Positions 8,185-16,831 are shown, counted from the stretch's first letter. The stretch is 64,000 nt of DNA from CAVUAT01 sp963739545 (GCA_963739545.1 CAVUAT010000014.1:1054001-1118000), one strand, 5' to 3'. The notes: a model not told the origin generated them from the letters alone. Program-made: numbers and translations.

Positions 8185-9003
8185 ATGCCCCTACGTTGCG
8201 TCTACACCGACCTCGATGGCACCCTGCTCGGGCGCACCGGCTCGCTTTTCCGCGACGCCGAGGGCAACTTCTCCATGCTCCAGGCTCGCGCGATCGAGGC
8301 GTGCCACCGAGCCGACGTCGAGATCGTTATCAAGTCCGGCCGGCGCCAGCCCCAGGTCCTGGAGGACGCGCGGCTGATCGGGCAGACGTCCTACATCTAC
8401 GAGGCCGGGTGCGCGGTGATGCTCGACGGCGAGGACACGGTCTTGATCGGCGACTTCCGCCCCGACGAGGGGCGCAGCGTCTACGACACGATCGTCGATC
8501 GCGGCGTCCCCGACCTGCTCTTCGAATCGTTTGCCCCTGCCCTCGAATACCACGCCCCTTGGCACACGGAGCGCGTCCACTCGCACCTGTTCCGCGGCAA
8601 GATCGACGTCGCCGAGGCCAACACGATCCTCGAGCGCGAGGGACACGGTGGGCTGAAGCTGATCGACAACGGCGCCATCGTCCGCCAGATGGACGGCGTC
8701 GAGGGCCGGGCCCACGCCTACCACCTGATGCCATCAACGGCGAGCAAGGCGAACGCGGTCGTGTTCCATCAACAGGCCCGCGGCTACGCCCCGGAGGACT
8801 GCATCGCGATCGGCGACTCAGTCGAGGACGTCAGCGTCGCGGCCGTCGTCGGCCGCTTCTTCGTCCCCGCCAACGGCCCCGAGCGCGACCCGGGCCTGGC
8901 CGAGCTCATCGGCTCGGGCCGCTATCCCAACGTCACGGTGACCGAGGGAGCGATGGGCGACGGCGTCTACGAGGCGATCGTCTCGACGCTCGCCGGGGCA
9001 TAG
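8185..9003 (+). CDS. HAD-superfamily (Cof/IIB-type) hydrolase
   Basis: 272 residues. The nucleophile motif YTDLDGTLLG is at residues 7-16, motif II is EIVIKSGR, a lysine lies in STASKANAV, and motif III/IV is EDCIAIGDSVEDVSVA. The large insertion between motifs II and III is a C2 cap as in Cof-type sugar phosphatases. The frame is open further upstream, but the ATG at 8185 gives the usual MPLRCVYTDLDGT start and lies 8 nt after a TACGGT -10-like box (8171-8176). Phosphatase of unknown substrate. Confidence 0.88.
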   Translation: MPLRCVYTDLDGTLLGRTGSLFRDAEGNFSMLQARAIEACHRADVEIVIKSGRRQPQVLEDARLIGQTSYIYEAGCAVMLDGEDTVLIGDFRPDEGRSVYDTIVDRGVPDLLFESFAPALEYHAPWHTERVHSHLFRGKIDVAEANTILEREGHGGLKLIDNGAIVRQMDGVEGRAHAYHLMPSTASKANAVVFHQQARGYAPEDCIAIGDSVEDVSVAAVVGRFFVPANGPERDPGLAELIGSGRYPNVTVTEGAMGDGVYEAIVSTLAGA

Positions 9004-9012
9004 ACGCCAAGG

Positions 9013-9645
9013 CTACTTCCTGTCGCCCCCGTTGGAGCTGAACCCCGTCGGGTTCTCGACCAGCTCGCGGTTCTCGATCACGCGGTCGATTAGGCCGTAC
9101 TCGGCCGCCTCGTGGGACTTGAAGAAGCGGTCGCGCTCCTGGTCCTCCCGGACCTGCTTCTTCGGCTTGCCGGTGTGCTTGGCGTAGATCGCGTCGAGGC
9201 GGTCGCGGAGCTCGAGGGTCTCCTTCGCGTGGATCTCGATGTCGGTTGCCTGGCCCTGGAAGCCGCCCGAGGGCTGGTGGATGAGGATGCGCGAGTTCGG
9301 CAGCGCCATGCGCTTGCCCTTGGTGCCGCCCGCGAGCAGCAGGGCGCCCATCGACATGCCGACGCCGTAACAGATCGTCGCCACGTCGGGCTTCACGAAC
9401 TGCATCGCGTCATAGATCGCAAGACCGGCGTAGACCTGGCCGCCGGGGGAGTTGATGTAGAGGCTGATGTCCTTGTCGGGGTCCTGGGACTCGAGGTGGA
9501 TGATCTGGGCGATGATCAGGTTCGCGACCTGATCGTCGATCTCGGTGCCGAGGAAGATCACACGCTCGTTGAGCATGCGGGAGTAGATGTCGAAGGAGCG
9601 CTCGCCGCGCGCGCTTTGCTCGACGACCATAGGTACGAGTGGCAT
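9013..9645 (-). CDS. clpP: ATP-dependent Clp protease proteolytic subunit
   Basis: 210 residues, the normal ClpP length. The catalytic triad is visible as Ser98 (GVGMSMGALLLAGG), His123 (ILIHQPSGG) and Asp172 (ERDRFF), spaced as in E. coli ClpP. The N-terminal MPLVPMVVEQSARGERSFDI segment is the typical axial-pore region of actinobacterial ClpP. The start is supported by AAGGAG 6 nt upstream. It stands alone: no clpX or second clpP is adjacent, although actinobacteria usually carry a clpP1-clpP2 pair, so a partner subunit is probably encoded elsewhere. Confidence 0.95.
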   Translation of the reverse strand: MPLVPMVVEQSARGERSFDIYSRMLNERVIFLGTEIDDQVANLIIAQIIHLESQDPDKDISLYINSPGGQVYAGLAIYDAMQFVKPDVATICYGVGMSMGALLLAGGTKGKRMALPNSRILIHQPSGGFQGQATDIEIHAKETLELRDRLDAIYAKHTGKPKKQVREDQERDRFFKSHEAAEYGLIDRVIENRELVENPTGFSSNGGDRK

Positions 9646-9692
9646 GTGGCTCCTTTTTGTCTTGAAGTCGGGTTGGTCTCCACGCTACCATA

Positions 9693-9710
9693 CGCAACCA
9701 TTAGGTTGCG
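9693..9710. promoter_or_regulatory. palindromic operator candidate upstream of SRPBCC-ArsR pair
   Basis: CGCAACC-ATTA-GGTTGCG is a perfect inverted repeat with 7-bp arms in the 86-bp gap between clpP (minus) and the SRPBCC gene (plus). It lies 21 bp before the GTG of the SRPBCC gene and just ahead of its GAAGGAG ribosome-binding site, so occupancy would block that promoter. The downstream ArsR-family gene is the obvious candidate ligand (inference). Confidence 0.6.
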
Positions 9711-9731
9711 CAATGCGACGAAGGAGATCAC

Positions 9732-10166
9732 GTGGGTGAGGCATCCAACTTAACCGAGCGCGAAACCGTCGAGCGCGAAACGGTGCTGCCCGCCGGCCCC
9801 GACGAGGTCTGGGAGGCGCTCACCGACGACGATCGCCTCGAGGAGTGGCTGGCGGAGGATGTCGAGCTCGACCCTGTCGAGGGCGGCGAGCTCTCGACGC
9901 GGGACGGCGAGGACGAGCGCTCCGGCGTCGTCGAAACGGTGGTCGAGGGCGAGCGACTCTCGTTCACCTGGGCCCGACCCGGCGGGGAGGACCCGAGCAG
10001 GGTCAGCTTCGAGATTGAGCCCGTGCCCGAAGGCACGCGGCTGGTCGTCACAGAGACCCGGATCGCCGGGCCCACCGGATCGGCTGGGATCGCGAGCGGG
10101 TTCTCGTCCTGGGCGCCGCGGCTGCACCGGCTCGGTCGCGCGATCGAGCTCGCGCCGGTCGCCTGA
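9732..10166 (+). CDS. SRPBCC/AHSA1-like domain protein
   Basis: 144 residues. ETVLPAGPDEVWEALTDDDRLEEWLAEDVELD is the N-terminal strand and helix of the START-like AHSA1 fold, and the C-terminus holds GTRLVVTETRI...SWAPRLHRLGRAIE. The GTG start follows GAAGGAG by 5 nt. An ArsR-type gene starts 9 nt downstream, and this SRPBCC-ArsR pairing is a recurrent two-gene unit in bacteria. The ligand is unknown; such proteins bind hydrophobic molecules in a helix-grip cavity. Confidence 0.85.
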   Translation: MGEASNLTERETVERETVLPAGPDEVWEALTDDDRLEEWLAEDVELDPVEGGELSTRDGEDERSGVVETVVEGERLSFTWARPGGEDPSRVSFEIEPVPEGTRLVVTETRIAGPTGSAGIASGFSSWAPRLHRLGRAIELAPVA

Positions 10167-10174
10167 GGCCAGGG

Positions 10175-10495
10175 ATGGAGCAGAGAGTCGATGCCGTCTT
10201 CTCGGCGCTCGCTGACCCCACGCGGCGGCGGGTGCTCGAATCGCTGTCGCGCGGCGAGGCCGTGACCGCGAGCGGTCTGGCCGCAGAGCTGCCGATCTCC
10301 CGCCAGGCCGTCGCCAAGCACCTGCGCTCGCTTCGAAGCGCGGAGCTCGTCAGCTCCGAGCGCATCGGGCGGCGCACCGTCTACGAGCTGCGCAGCGAAC
10401 CGCTCGAGGACGCTTCGCGCTGGATCGAGTCGGTCGGCGAGGAGTGGGACCGCAGGCTCGAGGCGCTCCGCCGGGCAATGGAGGCGAGCGGCTGA
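10175..10495 (+). CDS. ArsR-family HTH transcriptional regulator
   Basis: 106 residues. VDAVFSALADPTRRRVLESLSRGEAVTAS leads into the winged helix with recognition helix ISRQAVAKHLRSLRSAELV and wing RIGRRTVYELRSEPL. No cysteine is present, so a classical CxC metal site is absent; this fits the metal-independent ArsR subgroup that partners SRPBCC proteins. It is in an operon with the SRPBCC gene and probably autoregulates through the palindrome at 9693-9710 (inference). Confidence 0.9.
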   Translation: MEQRVDAVFSALADPTRRRVLESLSRGEAVTASGLAAELPISRQAVAKHLRSLRSAELVSSERIGRRTVYELRSEPLEDASRWIESVGEEWDRRLEALRRAMEASG

Positions 10496-10505
10496 GCGAG
10501 GGCGC

Positions 10506-11294
10506 TCAGTAGCGCCTGGGTGCCGCCGACCCGCCGCGGATCATGGCGAGCAGCCGGTCCAGGAGCCCGGGAGCGATGTCGTTCATTCCGAGCAGCTTGA
10601 CGGCGCGTGGGATGTGGACCTCGCGGCGGTCGGACTCGACGGCCTCCACCAGCGCCGCCGCGACCTCGTCGGCGCCGATGGCGCCCTCGGAGTCGCGCCA
10701 ATCGGGGAGCTGCGCGGCCTCGGCGTGGAGCTCGGTCTTGACCTCACCCGGGAAGACGGTTGTCATCGAGACCCCGGTCCCCGAAAGCTCGTGGCGAATC
10801 GCCTCGGCGAAGCCCTTGTTGGCGGCCTTGGTCGCGCCGTAGACCGCGGCCCAAGGGAACGCTCGAAGCGCCGCGCCCGAGCTGATCACGACGATGTGGC
10901 CTCGGCCTCGATCCATCATCGGTCCCAGTCCGGCGCGGACCGTGTTGATCGTGCCGGTGACATTGGTGCGAACCATCTGGTCGACGTCCTCGGGGTCCTG
11001 GTCGACGAACGGCGCGTAGCGGGCGATACCGGCGTTGGCGACCAACAGCTCCACCCCGCCCGTACGCTCGGTGAACGCGGCGACGGCGGACTCGATCGCC
11101 TCGCGGTCACCGACGTCGGCGGGCAGCTCCACCGCCCGGTCGCCGATCTCGGCTGCGAGCGCAGTGAGGCCGTCGGCGCCGCGGGAGACGAGGCCGATGG
11201 TGGCTCCGCGAGCCGCCAGCGCCAGGGCCGTGGCTCTGCCGATCCCCTGGCTCGCGCCGGTGACGATCGCGCGAGTCTGGCCGTCGATCTGCAT
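10506..11294 (-). CDS. SDR-family oxidoreductase
   Basis: 262 residues. The cofactor motif TGASQGIG is near the N-terminus, NAG (VANAGIA) follows, the catalytic Ser is in VVISSGAALR, and Tyr-x3-Lys is in VYGATKAANKG. The pattern resembles DltE/YqjQ-type SDRs. The ATG at 11294 (MQIDGQTRAIVTGASQGIG) is preferred over a longer frame running into the divergent gene, because it lies 8 nt after TAGGAT (11308-11303), mirroring the promoter of the divergent DtxR-family gene. Substrate unknown. Confidence 0.88.
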   Translation of the reverse strand: MQIDGQTRAIVTGASQGIGRATALALAARGATIGLVSRGADGLTALAAEIGDRAVELPADVGDREAIESAVAAFTERTGGVELLVANAGIARYAPFVDQDPEDVDQMVRTNVTGTINTVRAGLGPMMDRGRGHIVVISSGAALRAFPWAAVYGATKAANKGFAEAIRHELSGTGVSMTTVFPGEVKTELHAEAAQLPDWRDSEGAIGADEVAAALVEAVESDRREVHIPRAVKLLGMNDIAPGLLDRLLAMIRGGSAAPRRY

Positions 11295-11366
11295 CAAACG
11301 GGATCCTAGGCGTGGCGCCGCCGACACGCCTTGGCCCGCGACTGCGCCCCGGTAGGATCGACTCCG

Positions 11367-12080
11367 ATGACCGCCGACCAGGCGACAGTCGCTGAGGAGG
11401 AGTACCTCCAGATCATGTTCTGGCTCGAGGAGGCCGGGTTGCCGATCACCGGGGCCAACATCGCCCGCGCCATGCAGCTCTCGCCCCCGACCGTGCACGA
11501 GATGATCGGCCGGCTCGAGGGCGACGGCTACGTCGAGCGCGCCGCGGACAAGTCGTTGAACTTCACGGACAAGGGGCGAACCGAGGCCCAGGCGATCGTC
11601 CGGCGCCACCGTCTGATCGAGCGCTTCCTGACCGACGTACTCGGTATCCCCTGGGACGAGGTCCACGAGGAGGCGGAGCGGCTCGAGCACGCGATGTCAC
11701 CTGTGCTCGAGGAACGCATGCTCGCCGCGATCGGGGACGCGAAGACGTGCCCCCACGGGCACCCGATCGTCGAGGGCGCGCGCGAGGAGGGCGTCCTGCT
11801 CGCCGACGTGGAGCCCGGGGCGACGATTCGCATCCTGCGCTTCGAGAACGAGGCCGAGGAGCTGCTGCACTACCTGAAGCAGGCAGGGCTCGACCCCGGC
11901 CTCGACGGCGAGCTGAAGAGCTCCGACGACGACGAGGTCGTGTTCACCTCGGCCGACGGCGAGCACTCAGTCTCGCGCAGCGTCGCCGAAACCGTCTCTG
12001 TGCGGGCCGACCCGGCCCCGTCGCCGCGAGCGCCGCTGCCCGAGGCGCTGGTGCTCTCGAGCGACAAGTACGGCCGGTAA
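11367..12080 (+). CDS. DtxR/MntR-family metal-dependent transcriptional regulator
   Basis: 237 residues. The N-terminal HTH holds YLQIMFWLEEAGLPITGANIARAMQLSPPTVHEMIGRLE. The dimerisation and metal-site region carries RRHRLIERFLTDVLGIPWDEVHEEAERLEHAMS and KTCPHGHPI, matching the His, Glu and Cys ligand pattern of DtxR/IdeR. A C-terminal FeoA/SH3-like segment follows. It likely represses iron or manganese uptake genes when metal-loaded. The start is set by TAGGAT at 11353-11358, 8 nt before the ATG, implying a leaderless mRNA. It is divergent from the SDR gene. Confidence 0.9.
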   Translation: MTADQATVAEEEYLQIMFWLEEAGLPITGANIARAMQLSPPTVHEMIGRLEGDGYVERAADKSLNFTDKGRTEAQAIVRRHRLIERFLTDVLGIPWDEVHEEAERLEHAMSPVLEERMLAAIGDAKTCPHGHPIVEGAREEGVLLADVEPGATIRILRFENEAEELLHYLKQAGLDPGLDGELKSSDDDEVVFTSADGEHSVSRSVAETVSVRADPAPSPRAPLPEALVLSSDKYGR

Positions 12081-12088
12081 CCAACCGT

Positions 12089-13198
12089 TCAGGCGGGGCT
12101 GCCCGCGCGCACACTCTCCAGCGCGCGGGCGATCCGCTCCACGCCCTCCGGCACCTGGTCGGCCGGGACGCTCGCGAATGAGAGACGAAGGTCGTTGGAT
12201 CCACCCTCGATCAGGAAGTCCGGCCCGGCGACGAAGGCGACGCCCTCGTCCTTGCAGCGGGCCAGCAACTCGACCGTGTCGGTGCCCTCCTGGAGCGAGA
12301 GCCACAGGAAGTAGCCGCCGGCGGGGACGACGAACTCGGCCTCGGGGATCTTCTCCTCGAGTGCCGTAACCAGCGCGTCGCGGCGCTCGGTGAGCGCTGC
12401 GTTCACCACCTCGATGTTGGCGTCGAGGGCGCCTGAGCGGCAGAGCTCCCAGACGACGGACTCGGCGAGCATGTTTGGAGAGATGTAGTTCTCGCTCGCC
12501 CGCTTGGCGAGGGTGGCGATCTGCTCGGAGGGGCCGACCAGATAGCCGACGCGCACGCCGGGGCTGACCGTCTTCGAGAACGAGGAGGCGTGGATGACGC
12601 GGTCGGCGTCGTCCATCTCCAGCATCGTCTCGCCGGCCTCGCCCTCGAAGCTGATCAGGCGGTAGGGGTCGTCCTCGAACAACACGAACCCGTGCTCTGC
12701 GGCGAGCTCGACCAGCCGCCGGCGCTTCGCGTCCGAGAGCGTGCACCCTGCGGGGTTGTGGAAGTTGGGGATGACGTGGGCGAGCGTCGGCGCCGCGGCC
12801 TCGCAGGCCGCGGCCACAGCGTCGACGTCGACGCCGTCGGCCTCCAGCGGCGCGGGTGCGAGTTCGGCCCCGGCGCGGTTCAGCAGCAGCAGCGTTCGGT
12901 CGTACGTCGGCTGTTCGACGACGACGCGGTCGCCCTCGCCGACCAGAGTGCGGAAGAGCAGCGCCGCGCCCTCCATCGATCCGTTCGTGACCATCACCTG
13001 CGAGACGTCGACGCCATGCAGCTCGGCGATCCACTCGCAGAGGCCAAGGTGCCCCTTGCCCGTGCCGTAGGACAGGGCCCGCTGCCAGTCGGACTCGAGC
13101 GCCCGCGCAGCCGCGTCGCGCACCGCCTCGGCGGGAATGATGTCGGCGCTGGGAGCGCCGCGGGCGAAGCTGATCGTTTCCGTCGCGTTTGTCGTCAT
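12089..13198 (-). CDS. PLP-dependent aminotransferase, class I/II (2-aminoadipate/valine-type)
   Basis: 369 residues. The fold-type I signatures are SYGTGKGHLGLCEWIAELHG, NPAGCTLSDAKR, the Asp of FEDDPYRLISF, and the PLP-lysine segment HASSFSKTVSPGVRVGY. This arrangement is that of LysN/2-aminoadipate-like aminotransferases related to the MocR C-domain but without a GntR HTH. Substrate cannot be fixed from sequence. The ATG is 8 nt after TATCGT (13212-13207), which overlaps the -10 of the divergent gene. It is convergent with the DtxR-family gene. Confidence 0.88.
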   Translation of the reverse strand: MTTNATETISFARGAPSADIIPAEAVRDAAARALESDWQRALSYGTGKGHLGLCEWIAELHGVDVSQVMVTNGSMEGAALLFRTLVGEGDRVVVEQPTYDRTLLLLNRAGAELAPAPLEADGVDVDAVAAACEAAAPTLAHVIPNFHNPAGCTLSDAKRRRLVELAAEHGFVLFEDDPYRLISFEGEAGETMLEMDDADRVIHASSFSKTVSPGVRVGYLVGPSEQIATLAKRASENYISPNMLAESVVWELCRSGALDANIEVVNAALTERRDALVTALEEKIPEAEFVVPAGGYFLWLSLQEGTDTVELLARCKDEGVAFVAGPDFLIEGGSNDLRLSFASVPADQVPEGVERIARALESVRAGSPA

Positions 13199-13206
13199 CG
13201 CCGGTC

Positions 13207-13216
13207 ACGATACTTT
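13207..13216. promoter_or_regulatory. overlapping divergent -10 elements
   Basis: The 10-bp segment ACGATACTTT gives TATCGT on the minus strand, 8 nt before the aminotransferase ATG, and TACTTT on the plus strand, 8 nt before the ATG at 13225. One melted region could serve both leaderless transcripts. Confidence 0.55.
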
Positions 13217-13224
13217 GTCGCCAC

Positions 13225-13782
13225 ATGCCGGCCTCGCTCGAACTGGTCAAGATCGCGCTTCAGGCATATGGGGATCGCTACAGCGAGATAGCGCTCGCTC
13301 TCGCCGACCCCCTCGTGCGCTGGGACGAACGCGCTTCGCGTCCCGACGGCGAGCTGGTCTGGAACCGCGATGACGTCCAGAAGGCCATGCGTACCTACCT
13401 CGATAGCTGGCAGGAATACAGCTTCGAGCTCGAGGACATCGCCGAGGTCAGCCCGGGCAAGGTCGTCGGCATCTGCCGCGAGCGGGGCGTCGACTCACAG
13501 GGAGTCCCAGTCGACCGCCGCTTCGGCGGCCTCTGGGTCGTCGAGGACGCGAGGATCGTCTCCTGGTCGACCTACCTGACACCCCGCGAGGCGGTCAAGG
13601 CCGCCCGCGAGCTCGGCGACCGCAGCTCCCGGTTCCGAGAACGGCCCGTGCGGGCGGTCGCGCAGGCGCCGAAGCCGAAGCCCGCCGGTGGGGAGAAGCC
13701 CGCTCCGCTCGACGAGAGGAAGCGCCGAGCGGCCAAGGCCCGCGCCCGCCTCCAGCGTCGCCAAAGGCAAGCCACCGGCTGA
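13225..13782 (+). CDS. NTF2/SnoaL-like protein with basic C-terminal tail
   Basis: 185 residues. Residues 1-125 have an NTF2-like pattern (YGDRYSEIALALADPLVRWDE, WQEYSFELEDIAEVSPGKVV, FGGLWVVEDARIVSW). The tail after residue 135 is Pro/Ala/Lys/Arg-rich and ends in an Arg-rich helix (ERKRRAAKARARLQRRQRQ), suggesting nucleic-acid or membrane-surface contact (inference). The start is chosen 8 nt after the TACTTT box. It is convergent with sucD, only 4 nt away. Confidence 0.65.
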   Translation: MPASLELVKIALQAYGDRYSEIALALADPLVRWDERASRPDGELVWNRDDVQKAMRTYLDSWQEYSFELEDIAEVSPGKVVGICRERGVDSQGVPVDRRFGGLWVVEDARIVSWSTYLTPREAVKAARELGDRSSRFRERPVRAVAQAPKPKPAGGEKPAPLDERKRRAAKARARLQRRQRQATG

Positions 13783-13786
13783 GCTC

Positions 13787-14662
13787 CTAGGCCTGGGCCA
13801 GGATCTCGACCGCGATCTGCGCGGCCTCGGTCGGGCTTTTGCCCACCCGAACGCCCTTGGCCTCGAGGGCTTCCTTCTTCGCCTGGGCGGTGCCCGACGA
13901 GCCGGAGATGATCGCCCCGGCGTGACCCATCTGCTTGCCGGGAGGCGCGGTGAAGCCCGCGATATAGGCGACCACGGGCTTCGAGACGTTGTCGGCGATG
14001 TACTCGGCGGCGCGCTCCTCGGCGTCGCCGCCGATCTCGCCGACCATCACGATCAACTCGGTCTCGTCGTCTGACTCGTAGAGCTCGAGGATGTCAATGA
14101 AGTCCGAGCCGACAATCGGGTCGCCGCCGATGCCGACGATCGAGGAGTTGCCCTCACCCGCCTGCTTCAGCTCGTTGCCGATCTGGTAGGTCAGCGTGCC
14201 GGACTTCGATACCACGCCGATCCGGCCCTTGTCGAAGAACTGGGCTGGGATGATTCCCACGTTGGCCTTGCCGGGGGAGAGAGCCCCGGGGCAGTTCGGC
14301 CCGATCAGGCGGACGCCCTCGTCCACCGCCTTCCAATAGGACCGGAGCATGTCGTGGACCGGGATGCCCTCGGTGATGGCGATCACCGTGCCGACGCCGG
14401 CGTCGATCGCCTCGTCGATCGCGGCGCCGGCGAAGCGGGCGGGCACGAAGATCATCGAGGTGTTGGCGCCGCGCTCGTCGACGGCTTCGGCGATCGTGTC
14501 GAAGATCGGCACGCCCTCGACGTCCTGGCCGCCCTTCTTCGGCGTCACGCCCGCGACGAGGTCGGTCCCGTACTCGCGGTTGCGCATCCCGTGGAAGGTG
14601 CCCTCGCGGCCGGTGAGGCCGGAGATCACGAGCTTGGTCTCCTCGCCGACGATGATCGACAT
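13787..14662 (-). CDS. sucD: succinyl-CoA ligase alpha subunit
   Basis: 291 residues, typical for SucD. The CoA-binding domain is N-terminal (VISGLTGREGTFHGMRNREYG) and the GPNCPGALSPGKANVGI motif is present. The phospho-histidine segment is GKQMGHAGAIISG near the C-terminus. The enzyme catalyses succinyl-CoA + NDP + Pi to succinate + CoA + NTP in the TCA cycle. Its ATG follows the sucC stop codon directly (TAGATG), so the two subunits are translationally linked. Confidence 0.97.
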   Translation of the reverse strand: MSIIVGEETKLVISGLTGREGTFHGMRNREYGTDLVAGVTPKKGGQDVEGVPIFDTIAEAVDERGANTSMIFVPARFAGAAIDEAIDAGVGTVIAITEGIPVHDMLRSYWKAVDEGVRLIGPNCPGALSPGKANVGIIPAQFFDKGRIGVVSKSGTLTYQIGNELKQAGEGNSSIVGIGGDPIVGSDFIDILELYESDDETELIVMVGEIGGDAEERAAEYIADNVSKPVVAYIAGFTAPPGKQMGHAGAIISGSSGTAQAKKEALEAKGVRVGKSPTEAAQIAVEILAQA

Positions 14663-15829
14663 CTAGCTCGCCGCCTTCGCCAGCTCGACGACCTTCTCGG
14701 CGGCACCGAGCATCGTCTTCTCCTGGTGGAGATTCGGGAGGCCGGCCTCGGCGAGGAGCTTCAGGCCCTCCTCGGAGTTGGTGCCGTCGAGGCGGACGAC
14801 GAGCGGGTGCTCGAGGTTCATCTTCCGCGTCGCCTCGATGATGCCCTTGGCGACCTCGTCGCAGCGAGTGATGCCGCCGAAGATGTTGAAGAGGATCGCC
14901 TTGACCTTTTCGTCCGAGGTGATGACCTCGAGAGCGTCGACCACCGCGTCGGCCTTGGAGCCGCCGCCGGCGTCGAGGAAGTTCGCGGGCGTGCCGCCCG
15001 CCTGGGCGACGACGTCGAGGGTCGACATGCAGAGCCCGGCGCCGTTGCCGAGGATGCCGATGTCGCCGTCGAGCTTCACGTAGGTCAGGTTCTTCTCCTT
15101 CGCCATCTGCTCCTGCGGGTCATCGGCCGAGGGGTCCTCGAGCTCGGCCAGGTCCTCATGGCGGAAGAGCGCAGCGTTGTCGATCGTCACCTTCGCGTCG
15201 AGGGCGGCGACGTCGCCCCCCTTGGTGACGATGAGCGGGTTGACCTCGATCAGGGTCGCGTCCTCGGCGACGAAGCCGTCGTAGAGCTTGTCGAGGAGCT
15301 CACCGGTCTTGCCCTGGATCTCGGATGGCACGCCGGCCTGCTCGGCGAGGGCATTGCCCTCGGCGGCCCCGAAGCCCCGATTGGGGTCGACGTGCACCTT
15401 GGCGAGCGCGTCCGGGTCCTTCTCTGCGATCGCCTCGACGTCCATGCCGCCCATCGTCGAGAGCATCGCCAGGATCTTCTTGACGGAGCGGTCGAGGATG
15501 AACGAGAAGTAGTACTCGGACTCGATATCCGAGGCTTCCTCGACCCAGACCTCGTGCACCTTGAATGGGCCCTCGCCGTGGGGGCCGGTGATGTCCATAC
15601 CGAGGATCGCGTCCGCGTGGGCCTCGGCCTCGTCGCGGTCATTGGCGACCTTGATGCCGCCGGCCTTGCCGCGGCCGCCGATCTGCACCTGCGCCTTGAC
15701 GACGCAGGGGTAGCCGATCTCCTCGGCGCCCTCCACGGCCGCCTTGACGTCGCGGGCGACTTTGCCATACGGGACGGGGACCCCGTGGCGGGCGAAGAGC
15801 TCCTTTCCCTGGTACTCGAGCAGATCCAA
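14663..15829 (-). CDS. sucC: succinyl-CoA ligase beta subunit
   Basis: 388 residues when started at TTG 15829, matching the usual MDLLEYQGKELFARHGVPVP N-terminus and length of SucC. An upstream ATG at 15889 would add 20 unrelated residues. The ATP-grasp domain shows KAQVQIGGRGKAGGIK and EVNPLIV, and the C-terminal ligase domain has NIFGGITRCDEVA. It pairs with SucD. Together with the acyl-CoA carboxylase and mutase genes further along, it could finish the propionyl-CoA to succinate route. Confidence 0.96.
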   Translation of the reverse strand: MDLLEYQGKELFARHGVPVPYGKVARDVKAAVEGAEEIGYPCVVKAQVQIGGRGKAGGIKVANDRDEAEAHADAILGMDITGPHGEGPFKVHEVWVEEASDIESEYYFSFILDRSVKKILAMLSTMGGMDVEAIAEKDPDALAKVHVDPNRGFGAAEGNALAEQAGVPSEIQGKTGELLDKLYDGFVAEDATLIEVNPLIVTKGGDVAALDAKVTIDNAALFRHEDLAELEDPSADDPQEQMAKEKNLTYVKLDGDIGILGNGAGLCMSTLDVVAQAGGTPANFLDAGGGSKADAVVDALEVITSDEKVKAILFNIFGGITRCDEVAKGIIEATRKMNLEHPLVVRLDGTNSEEGLKLLAEAGLPNLHQEKTMLGAAEKVVELAKAAS

Positions 15830-15897
15830 AGCGGCGCGGAGCCTAGCGGGATGCGGAATCCCACGCGTCTCCAGGGCCTTCTGCGACACTCGCGGCC

Positions 15898-16092
15898 ATG
15901 GTCGCCCTGTACATCTGCCTGCTCACCGGGTTGGTCGTCTGGCTCTGGCTGGTCTGGGACATGACACGCGAAGTTCGCGCCGGGTGGGGGCGCGGGGCGT
16001 CGCTCAAGGTGAGCAGGAAGAAGGCTCTGGAGCCGGAGCCCGAGCCCACTCCGCCGCCGGCTCGCGACCCCCGGGACTGGATGTCCGAGTAG
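15898..16092 (+). CDS. small single-pass membrane protein
   Basis: 64 residues. One hydrophobic helix (VALYICLLTGLVVWLWLVWD) at the N-terminus is followed by a basic stretch and a Pro/Glu-rich tail ending DPRDWMSE. There is no recognised domain. A GACACT box lies 7 nt before the ATG. It is divergent from sucC and upstream of the HAD gene. The function is not known. Confidence 0.55.
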   Translation: MVALYICLLTGLVVWLWLVWDMTREVRAGWGRGASLKVSRKKALEPEPEPTPPPARDPRDWMSE

Positions 16093-16139
16093 GCGTTTCG
16101 CGGCCTGTTCTTCGGTTGTTGCGATAATGCCGCGCGGCC

Positions 16140-16826
16140 ATGGCCCTTCCCAAGCTCAAGGACATCACGTGGGTTACCACTGACTGCTACGGAACCCTGA
16201 TCGATTGGGAGAAGGGCATCACCGACGCATTCAAGAAGGAGGCCGAGCGGGATGGCCTCACGATCGACGAGAAGGCGCTGCTCGACCGATTCGTCGAGGT
16301 CCAGGCCCAGATCATGTCGGGCTCCTACGAGCTCTACGCCGAGGTCCTTCGCCGCGCTGCGGTCACCGTCGCCGAGGAGATCGACTGGACGATCGAGCCC
16401 TCTCGCGCCCAGTTCCTACCCGACAGCGTCGCCTACTGGCCCCCTTTTCGGGAGGCAAACGCCGCCTTCGACCGCCTCAAGGAGCGGTATGAGGTGGGGA
16501 TCGTCTCGAACATCGACGACAAGCTGCTCGGCATCTCGCGCCGTCATCTGCGCACCGAGCTCGACCTCGTCGTCACCGCCCAGCAGGTCCGCAGCTACAA
16601 GCCCGACGAGACCCACTTCCGCGAGACCGCCCGCCGCATCGGCGGAAAGAGGGGCTGGGTCCACATTGCCTCGGGTTACGAGACCGACATCGTGCCCGCG
16701 ATGAAGCGCAACATTCCCGTGATCTGGGTCAACCGGCACGGGTCGAAGCCCGAGGGCGCCCGCAAGACGCCCGACGCGACGGTCAGGAACTTCCGCGAAG
16801 CCGTCGCGAAGCTCGGCGCCAGGTAG
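16140..16826 (+). CDS. HAD-family hydrolase, haloacid dehalogenase type II-like
   Basis: 228 residues. Motif I is VTTDCYGTLIDWEKG (nucleophile Asp in DCYGTL), motif II is VGIVSNIDD, the lysine is in SYKPDETHF, and motif III is HIASGYETDIVPA. The helical cap between motifs I and II fits L-2-haloacid dehalogenases, but many members are phosphatases. It is the first gene of a three-gene operon with an amidohydrolase (5-nt gap) and a cyclase-family hydrolase (2-nt gap). A GATAAT box lies 11 nt upstream of the ATG. Confidence 0.88.
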   Translation: MALPKLKDITWVTTDCYGTLIDWEKGITDAFKKEAERDGLTIDEKALLDRFVEVQAQIMSGSYELYAEVLRRAAVTVAEEIDWTIEPSRAQFLPDSVAYWPPFREANAAFDRLKERYEVGIVSNIDDKLLGISRRHLRTELDLVVTAQQVRSYKPDETHFRETARRIGGKRGWVHIASGYETDIVPAMKRNIPVIWVNRHGSKPEGARKTPDATVRNFREAVAKLGAR

Positions 16827-16831
16827 CGACG

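Noticed and set aside
14354..15964. A 536-codon plus-strand frame opposite sucCD
   Set aside because: Shadow of codon bias in sucC and sucD; low-complexity Leu/Asp/Val-rich translation without homology.
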